Below, one piece after another: positions 1 to 4,465 of a stretch of 10,564 nt of DNA. The DNA is from Thermoplasmata archaeon. Its GTDB lineage: Archaea; Thermoplasmatota; Thermoplasmata; UBA184. The first letter of the stretch is position 1; each line of letters opens with the position of its first letter. The notes under the pieces were generated by a model. It ran no database searches. It saw only the letters and a program-made list of their open reading frames with translations, and was not told the origin of the DNA. The stretch covers positions 1,656 to 12,219 of the forward strand of contig JAKAVH010000149.1 of the NCBI GenBank assembly GCA_021827545.1. Reading direction: 5' to 3'. Both the position numbers and the translations under genes were made by a program.

Positions 1-25
1 CCGGGGGAGGCCGCCGGCATGGGTT

Positions 26-32
26 CTATAAG
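26..32 (-). promoter_or_regulatory. Possible TATA box for a gene beyond the left edge
   Basis: The minus strand reads CCTTATAGAA just downstream of the tRNA-Lys 3' end. It resembles an archaeal TATA box and would place a transcription start near position 3, so its gene would lie outside the window. The same AT-rich patch, with the CACTTTCC tract beside it, could instead be a weak tRNA terminator. Nothing else is visible in bases 1-42. Confidence 0.3.
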
Positions 33-42
33 GAAAGTGTTA

Positions 43-116
43 CGGGCCCGAGGGGATTCGAACCCCTGACCTTGCGGTTAAGAGCCGCCTGCTCTACCGA
101 GCTGAGCTACGGGCCC
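43..116 (-). tRNA. tRNA-Lys (anticodon CUU)
   Basis: Read on the minus strand, these 74 bases fold as a complete cloverleaf. There is a 7-bp acceptor stem GGGCCCG/CGGGCCC, U8-A9, a GCTC/GAGC D stem, the anticodon loop CTCTTAA with anticodon CTT, and a 5-base variable loop. The T arm is AGGGG-TTCGAAT-CCCCT and the discriminator base is G. No CCA is encoded (the next bases are TAA), so the end is added after transcription, as is usual in archaea. No intron is present. The top pair of the anticodon stem (27-43) is a G-A mismatch, leaving four Watson-Crick pairs. It decodes AAG. The lysyl-tRNA synthetase that would charge it is encoded at the other end of this window. Confidence 0.95.
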
Positions 117-146
117 ACGACGGGCCGGGCGGACCCGGAACCCCAT

Positions 147-153
147 CTTAAAG
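147..153 (-). promoter_or_regulatory. TATA box of tRNA-Lys, overlapping the DHS stop codon
   Basis: The minus strand reads GGGAGGCTTTAAG. The centre of CTTTAAG lies 34 nt before the mature tRNA 5' end, which would give a start near position 124 and a leader of about 8 nt. The last sense codon (CTT) and stop codon (TAA) of deoxyhypusine synthase form this box. The purine-rich GGGAGG before it sits where a TFB-recognition element would be. It is inferred from sequence and position only. Confidence 0.55.
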
Positions 154-1146
154 CCTCCCGCCAGAACGGCGGGGTCGTTTCGGTGCGGCCGTTCCCGCGC
201 CACCGTTGGCCCGCATCCGCTCCAGGGCCGCGCCGACCATGAGCGGAAAGAGGACGGTCACGTCCCCTTCAACGGTCGTGTGACGCGCCGTCGTCTTCAC
301 CTTCCCCCAGGAGACGGCTTCGCGGGTCCGAGCCCCCGAGAGACTTCCGTCCCACTCCACCGCGGTCGTGAGGTAGAGGGCCGCGTCGAGGCCGTCCCGG
401 AACTGGTTCCACCAGATCGTATGGTGCTTCGAGATCCCGCCGCCGAGCATGATCGCCCCCGACCGCCGAGCCCCGTAGACGAGGTCCGAGAGCGTCTGTT
501 CGTCCGAGAGGAGGTCGAGCGAGAGGCCGCGGTGGTCCTGCCAGAAGAGCCAGACCTGGGAGCCGACCGCGCCGTCGGTGATGCCGGGGACGATCACGGG
601 GACCCCGCGCTCGTAGGCGGCCCGGAGGATGCTCGAGTGCGCGGTTGGGGGGATCGCCTCCCCGATGGCGGCCGAGAGTTCGCGGGTCGATAGGGAGCGC
701 GTCCCTTTCTCCCAGAGGCGGCGCAGGATCCGCTGCATCTTCCGCTCGACGATCGCTCCGTAGTTCGCCTCGGGGATCACCAGGTTGCCGAGCCGGTAGA
801 GGTGGCGCCGGTGGAGCGCGGCATCGTCGAGGTCCCAGGCCCCGTGGTAGTACGGCCGGAACGACCGCGCAAGATCGTGGTCGAGGGTCCCGCAGGTGGT
901 GACGATCGCGTCCACGTACCCCTCCCGGACGAGCGTCGCGAGCACTCCCCGCGTCCCCGTCGCGACGATGTCGGCCGGGAACGACAGGAACGTCGTCATC
1001 TCCCGATCGCCGAGGATCGACACGAGGAGGTCGACGCCGTCGGCGACCTCCTTCGCGCTAAAGCCCCCGGCGCCGCTCATGCGGCGGACCAAGGTGTCCA
1101 GCGACGGGCCGTCGTCGATCCGGATGTCCTCGACCTTGCGCGGCAC
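148..1146 (-). CDS. dys: Deoxyhypusine synthase
   Basis: Deoxyhypusine synthase transfers an aminobutyl group from spermidine, using NAD, to one lysine of aIF5A, the first step of hypusine formation. The protein carries the family's signature near the C-terminus. GGGISKHH contains the catalytic lysine (residue 240 from the start chosen here), followed by TAVEWDGSLSGAR and EAVSWGKVK. The N-terminal RKVEDIRID and SGAGGF segments are also typical. I chose the GTG at 1144-1146 (332 residues), because homology begins just after it and a CTTTAAT box is centred 25 nt upstream, as for a leaderless mRNA. A TTG at 1189-1191 would add 15 residues, overlap the protease gene by 23 nt and give 347 residues. 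The last 20 or so residues are a basic, low-complexity tail. The stop codon lies inside the tRNA-Lys promoter. Confidence 0.95.
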   Translation of the reverse strand: MPRKVEDIRIDDGPSLDTLVRRMSGAGGFSAKEVADGVDLLVSILGDREMTTFLSFPADIVATGTRGVLATLVREGYVDAIVTTCGTLDHDLARSFRPYYHGAWDLDDAALHRRHLYRLGNLVIPEANYGAIVERKMQRILRRLWEKGTRSLSTRELSAAIGEAIPPTAHSSILRAAYERGVPVIVPGITDGAVGSQVWLFWQDHRGLSLDLLSDEQTLSDLVYGARRSGAIMLGGGISKHHTIWWNQFRDGLDAALYLTTAVEWDGSLSGARTREAVSWGKVKTTARHTTVEGDVTVLFPLMVGAALERMRANGGAGTAAPKRPRRSGGRL

Positions 1147-1167
1147 GACCGGCCGGAGCCTCCCGGG

Positions 1168-1174
1168 ATTAAAG
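1168..1174 (-). promoter_or_regulatory. TATA box of deoxyhypusine synthase, overlapping the protease stop codon
   Basis: The minus strand reads GGGAGGGCTTTAATCCC. CTTTAAT combines the last codon (CTT) and stop (TAA) of the upstream membrane protease. Its centre is 25 nt before the GTG at 1146, the spacing expected for a leaderless archaeal transcript. The layout closely matches the tRNA-Lys promoter. This is inferred, with no transcript data. Confidence 0.5.
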
Positions 1175-2137
1175 CCCTCCCGTGAGGCCAAGGGTATAGC
1201 TCCGGAAGACGAGAAGGTACGCGACCGCGTAGCCGAGCATCGCGCCGCCGTTCAGGAACGGAAGCCCGGCCTGAGGATTGCCCCGCAACACGAGGCGCAT
1301 CAACACCGCGTAACCGAGGAGCGAGCCGAGGAGCGCGCCGATCGCGACCCAGAGCCCGGCCCCGATGCCCAGGATGGTGGGGGACTGGGGCAGCCATGCG
1401 AACGCCGCGACGACGAGGGTCCCCGGGATCACGACATCCCCGAGGCCCATGAAGAGGGCGCCCCGCTCCTCGACCGGTTGCTCCCGCTGCTCCGCGAGCG
1501 AGGGGGCGGCCGTGTAGTCGTATCCCGCCCGGTCCGGCATCACCATCAGGATCGGGAGCTTCATCTCGGTCACGACGTCGGCCAGCGAGACCATGTGCTT
1601 CGTTCGATAGACCGCGATCGCGTCGTACACCATCAGCGCCCCGAGCAGGATGAACGCCGGGAGGATCGCGAACGAGATGCCGAGGATCGCGACGAGCGAG
1701 CCGGCCGCCAGGAATCCGACGAGGTCAACGATGTACCACTGGGGCTCGACCAGCAGCGCGAAGTAGAGGCCGCTCGCGATCATCGCCGCGAGAATGAGTG
1801 CCGGGTCGACCACGAGCTCCGCTCCGTACGGCGGTGGGAGGTAGTACCCGCCGATGACGAGCGCGAGGGTCGCGTAGAGCGTGAAGTAGAGTGAGCCCGC
1901 GATCGCGAGCAGGATCAGTTGGCGCAGTGCCGAGACCCCTCCTCGGCGGCGGGCAAAGAAGAGGATGAAGAGCGGCGCGATGACGATGACCGCGATGAAG
2001 AAGATCGGGGCCGTCGGGCTCTGGGGGTTCGCGTTCGACGCGAGCCCGGCCGAACGGAACGGCTCGGCGAGCGCGAGCCCGACGGCCTGGGCGCCTACGT
2101 AGAGCGCGAGCAGGCCGGCCCAGCGCAGGCTCCGCAT
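1169..2137 (-). CDS. Presenilin/signal-peptide-peptidase-type intramembrane aspartyl protease
   Basis: A 322-residue multi-pass membrane protein with the two-aspartate signature of the archaeal presenilin-homologue group (family A22, resembling Pfam SPP PF06550). The first catalytic motif is YD at residues 171-172, in the helix followed by AIAVYRTKHM. The second is GLGD at 231-234, starting the next membrane segment. GLPFLNGGA at 291-299 matches the position of the PAL-type motif near the C-terminus. I count about nine hydrophobic segments. The N-terminus looks like a membrane anchor rather than a cleaved signal. A hydrophilic loop at about 174-228 separates the catalytic helices, as in the family. 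Such enzymes cut single-pass helices within the membrane; the substrate here is unknown. ATG lies 6 nt after the aIF2-beta stop with no clear Shine-Dalgarno, so translational coupling is likely. Confidence 0.9.
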   Translation of the reverse strand: MRSLRWAGLLALYVGAQAVGLALAEPFRSAGLASNANPQSPTAPIFFIAVIVIAPLFILFFARRRGGVSALRQLILLAIAGSLYFTLYATLALVIGGYYLPPPYGAELVVDPALILAAMIASGLYFALLVEPQWYIVDLVGFLAAGSLVAILGISFAILPAFILLGALMVYDAIAVYRTKHMVSLADVVTEMKLPILMVMPDRAGYDYTAAPSLAEQREQPVEERGALFMGLGDVVIPGTLVVAAFAWLPQSPTILGIGAGLWVAIGALLGSLLGYAVLMRLVLRGNPQAGLPFLNGGAMLGYAVAYLLVFRSYTLGLTGGL

Positions 2138-2143
2138 CGCCCG

Positions 2144-2761
2144 CTACGGTTGCACGACGGCGTACGCGTTGTTGCCGAGGACCTTCGTCACCTTCGCGTT
2201 GATCGTCACGCCCCGCTGGTTCGCGCCCGTGACGAAGATCACGAATCCCTCCTTCTTCGCCACGCCGTCTCCCCGGCGGCCGACGTCCTCGATCGTCAGG
2301 CGGTAGACCTCCCCGACCACGACCGGGGTCTTCGGTTTCTCGGGGGCCACGACCCGCCGGACCGTGACCGGCCGCTGCGCGCCGCACGCCTCGCACACGA
2401 GGAGCGTGAGCCGCCCGTCCTTCTGGAGGTGGGTGTCCGGCCGCTTGCACTCCGAGCAGATGACATACTTCTGCGTGTACTCCTTGATCCGCTGGAGGAG
2501 CTGGTCCTTCGTCAGCCGGCTCTTGAGCACCCCGCGCGGGAGATCGAGGACCCCGGGGCAGCCAAACTCCTTCGCGAGGTAGCCGATCACGTGATCGGGC
2601 TCGCGTCGGAGGACGCCGGTGATCTCCTGGAAGTTGCGGATCACGGTGTTCTTCCCGTCGGTCATCACGTCCGGGTCCGGGACCTGAAACCGCTCGCCGC
2701 CGGCGCGGACCGGCGGTAGCTTGGCGCGCGCGCGCTCGAGAAGCGCCTCGTACGATTGCAT
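2144..2761 (-). CDS. eif2b: Translation initiation factor aIF2 subunit beta with C-terminal TRAM domain
   Basis: This is the beta subunit of the heterotrimeric aIF2, which brings initiator Met-tRNA to the small ribosomal subunit. The 205-residue protein has the short N-terminal helix (residues 1-15) for gamma-subunit contact. Next is the central alpha-beta domain, with the conserved GKNTVIRNF (36-44). A C4 zinc ribbon follows, with cysteines 102, 105, 123 and 126. Residues about 145-205 (VVVGEVYRLTIEDVGRRGDGVAKKEGFVIFV) form a TRAM RNA-binding domain, an extension known from some but not all archaeal aIF2-beta. ATG at 2759-2761 lies about 31 nt after a TATA-like box, so the leader should be only about 5 nt and there is no Shine-Dalgarno site. 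The gene is transcribed with the downstream presenilin-type protease. Confidence 0.95.
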   Translation of the reverse strand: MQSYEALLERARAKLPPVRAGGERFQVPDPDVMTDGKNTVIRNFQEITGVLRREPDHVIGYLAKEFGCPGVLDLPRGVLKSRLTKDQLLQRIKEYTQKYVICSECKRPDTHLQKDGRLTLLVCEACGAQRPVTVRRVVAPEKPKTPVVVGEVYRLTIEDVGRRGDGVAKKEGFVIFVTGANQRGVTINAKVTKVLGNNAYAVVQP

Positions 2762-2776
2762 CGGGAGCCGTCCCGA
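2761..2776. repeat. Perfect 6-4-6 inverted repeat at the aIF2-beta start codon
   Basis: The plus strand reads TCGGGA-GCCG-TCCCGA, two perfect 6-base arms around a 4-base spacer. The arm nearer the gene touches the A of the ATG. The predicted transcription start (about 2766) falls inside the repeat, so it is better placed as a DNA operator than as an mRNA hairpin. In sequence this GC-rich, short palindromes also arise by chance. Confidence 0.35.
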
Positions 2777-2788
2777 GTCGCGGACGGG

Positions 2789-2795
2789 GTAAAAG
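2789..2795 (-). promoter_or_regulatory. TATA box of the aIF2-beta / protease unit
   Basis: The minus strand reads ACCCTTTTACCCC in the 56-nt gap between the HAD phosphatase stop and the aIF2-beta ATG. CTTTTAC is centred about 31 nt before the ATG, predicting a start near 2766 and a leader of about 5 nt. It resembles the other CTTTWA boxes in this window. Confidence 0.55.
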
Positions 2796-2817
2796 GGTTC
2801 CTCGTGCGTCCGACCGC

Positions 2818-3471
2818 TCAGGACGGAGGGAACCGGTCGAGGAGCTCGGCGACGCGCCCGAGGTTCCGCTCGGTGACGACGTGGTTCGCAGCCGAACGGA
2901 CCGTGTCGTCCTCGGGCAGGAACGCGACGCCGACGCGGCTGCGCCGGAAGAGGCCCACATCGATCTCGGAGTTGCCGACGCTCGCGGTCTCCGCGGGCCG
3001 CACGCCGAGCTCCTCCTGGAGGCGCTCCAAGACCTGTTCCTTCCCGTGGATCGGTACCCGCACGATCCCCGCTCCGGTGAGCCGTCCTTCGCCGTCCACA
3101 AGGAGCCCGTTCGCACGCACGTGGTCGACGCCGAGCTCGGACCCGATCCGCTCGGCGAGGACATCGAGCCCGCCGCTCACGATCGCGGTCGTCACCTGAC
3201 GGGCCCGCAGCCGGCGCACGAGCTCGGTCGCTCCCGGCATCAGCGGGACGTCGGCCAGGATCCGCTCAAGGTCGGCGAGCGTGAGATCGGGGGCGTGCTT
3301 TCGCCAGACCCGCAGGTCCATCCGGATGAACTCCTCGTCGTCGATCTCGTTCGCGAGGAACCGTCGCAGTCCCTCGTCATTGTGATCGCCGAAGTGGTCG
3401 TGCACGACCCGCCAGGAGCTCGGGATGTCGACGAGCGTCCCGTCCATGTCGAAGGCGACGAGCCTAAGCAC
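2818..3471 (-). CDS. HAD-superfamily phosphatase, SerB (phosphoserine phosphatase)-like
   Basis: A 217-residue single-domain HAD phosphatase close in length and layout to phosphoserine phosphatases. Motif I is DMDGT with nucleophile Asp8 and general acid Asp10. Residues 15-75 form a helical cap insertion. Motif II is VSGG (Ser99), and motif III is Lys144 in HGKEQ. The loop usually reading GDGxND or GDSEID reads GNSEID at 166-171, so the first metal-binding aspartate is Asn167 while Asp171 is kept. Fold and class are secure; the substrate is not, and serine biosynthesis is only one option. GTG at 3469-3471 overlaps the aldo/keto reductase stop by 8 nt, and GAGG lies 5 nt upstream as a Shine-Dalgarno site. 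It is the last gene of the five-gene chain. Confidence 0.85.
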   Translation of the reverse strand: MLRLVAFDMDGTLVDIPSSWRVVHDHFGDHNDEGLRRFLANEIDDEEFIRMDLRVWRKHAPDLTLADLERILADVPLMPGATELVRRLRARQVTTAIVSGGLDVLAERIGSELGVDHVRANGLLVDGEGRLTGAGIVRVPIHGKEQVLERLQEELGVRPAETASVGNSEIDVGLFRRSRVGVAFLPEDDTVRSAANHVVTERNLGRVAELLDRFPPS

Positions 3472-4465
3472 GTTCGCCTCGCGCGATAAGGTCGGCCTCG
3501 CGAAGGACCCGGGCCGGTGGACGCACGGCCCACGCCCTGAGGTTCTCGTCGACCTGTTCCGGTCGGCTCATCCCGGCGACCGGCGCCGCGCCCTGCGACT
3601 CGAGCCAGTGAAGCGCGATGGAGGCGAGCGGCACCGTCGCACGCTCGGCGAGCTCACGAAGTCGACGGGTTCGCTCGAGCAGATCGGGGAGCCGGTCCGG
3701 CTCGAACAGCCGGTGGGCGTAGCGGCGGACGTCGGCCGGGATCCGGCCGCTGTCGAGGTACCGGCCGTGCAGCAGCCCGCGCGCGAGGGGCGTGTAGGCT
3801 TCGAGGAGGATACCGTGCCGCCGACAGTAGTCGCGCACGCCGTCCGCCTCCTCCCGGTTGAACAGATTGTAGTGGACCTGGTTCACCACGAGGCGGGCCT
3901 CGGAGAGGTGCCGCGTCGCCTCTTCCAGCTCCTCGACCGAGAAGTTCGAGACGCCGACCGCCCCGATCTTCCCTTCCTTCCAGAGGTCCTCGAGCGCTCC
4001 CATCGTGTCGGCGAGCGGCACCCGGGGATCGGGAGCATGGACGAGGTAGAGATCGACCGAGCGGCGGGCGAGCCGCTCGAGGCTGTTCACCAGGCTCGCC
4101 CGGATCTGCGACGGACGCAGGTGCTCCCAGGAGACCTTCGTGACGACGAATGCCTCCGCCGCAGCGTTCCCGGCCCGGAGCAGGGCCTCGCCCAGTAGGC
4201 GCTCCGAGCGGCCGTTCCCGTAGACCTCCGCGGTATCGAACCAGCGCAGCCCGAGTTCCCACGCCCGGGCAATCGTCGCCCGCGTCCGCGCCTCGTCCTC
4301 GGTCGTCCAGCGACCGAGCCCCCAGAGCCCGAGCCCGAAGGCCGGATGGGGCTTCGCGGACCCTGCGAGCGGAAGGGCCGCGACCTCGAAGGACGGCGGC
4401 GGAGGGGCCGGGGGCCGAGCGGGGGCACGGCTCGGCCTGGGGGAGGGAGCTCGTTTCGGGGTCAT
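3464..4465 (-). CDS. Aldo/keto reductase
   Basis: A 333-residue NADP-type oxidoreductase of the aldo/keto reductase superfamily, a TIM barrel that reduces aldehydes or ketones. The catalytic tetrad is complete: Asp77 and Tyr82 in FDTAEVYGNGRSE, Lys110 in VVTKVSW and His143 in LYLVHAPDP. Cofactor-side motifs are GVSNF (171-175), NQVHYN (195-200) and PVAGMSRPEQVDEN (295-308). The first 25 or so residues are rich in Pro, Ala and Arg and precede the normal start of the fold. No later in-frame start fits, so the extension is probably real. ATG overlaps the valS stop as ATGA, and no Shine-Dalgarno site is visible, so translation probably depends on coupling. Physiological substrate unknown. Confidence 0.93.
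   Translation of the reverse strand: MTPKRAPSPRPSRAPARPPAPPPPSFEVAALPLAGSAKPHPAFGLGLWGLGRWTTEDEARTRATIARAWELGLRWFDTAEVYGNGRSERLLGEALLRAGNAAAEAFVVTKVSWEHLRPSQIRASLVNSLERLARRSVDLYLVHAPDPRVPLADTMGALEDLWKEGKIGAVGVSNFSVEELEEATRHLSEARLVVNQVHYNLFNREEADGVRDYCRRHGILLEAYTPLARGLLHGRYLDSGRIPADVRRYAHRLFEPDRLPDLLERTRRLRELAERATVPLASIALHWLESQGAAPVAGMSRPEQVDENLRAWAVRPPARVLREADLIARGERA

Noticed and set aside
24..33. TTCTATAAGG as a plus-strand promoter
   Set aside because: It would start an antisense transcript inside tRNA-Lys with no plus-strand gene to serve.
125..138. 5-4-5 inverted repeat CCGGG-CGGA-CCCGG between the tRNA TATA box and the tRNA
   Set aside because: It lies mostly before the predicted transcription start, is short, and GC-only arms like this are frequent here.
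896..1894. Open frame of 332 codons on the plus strand
   Set aside because: Antisense to DHS and the protease; composition is charged and repetitive, with no recognisable domain.
2723..2735. Alternating GC run in aIF2-beta
   Set aside because: It simply encodes ERARA with GC-rich codons; no evidence of a repeat tract or structure of interest.
1725..3164. Minus-strand open frame of 479 codons
   Set aside because: It overlaps HAD, aIF2-beta and the protease in another frame and is Arg/Pro/Gly-rich without motifs. The three genes it covers are secure.
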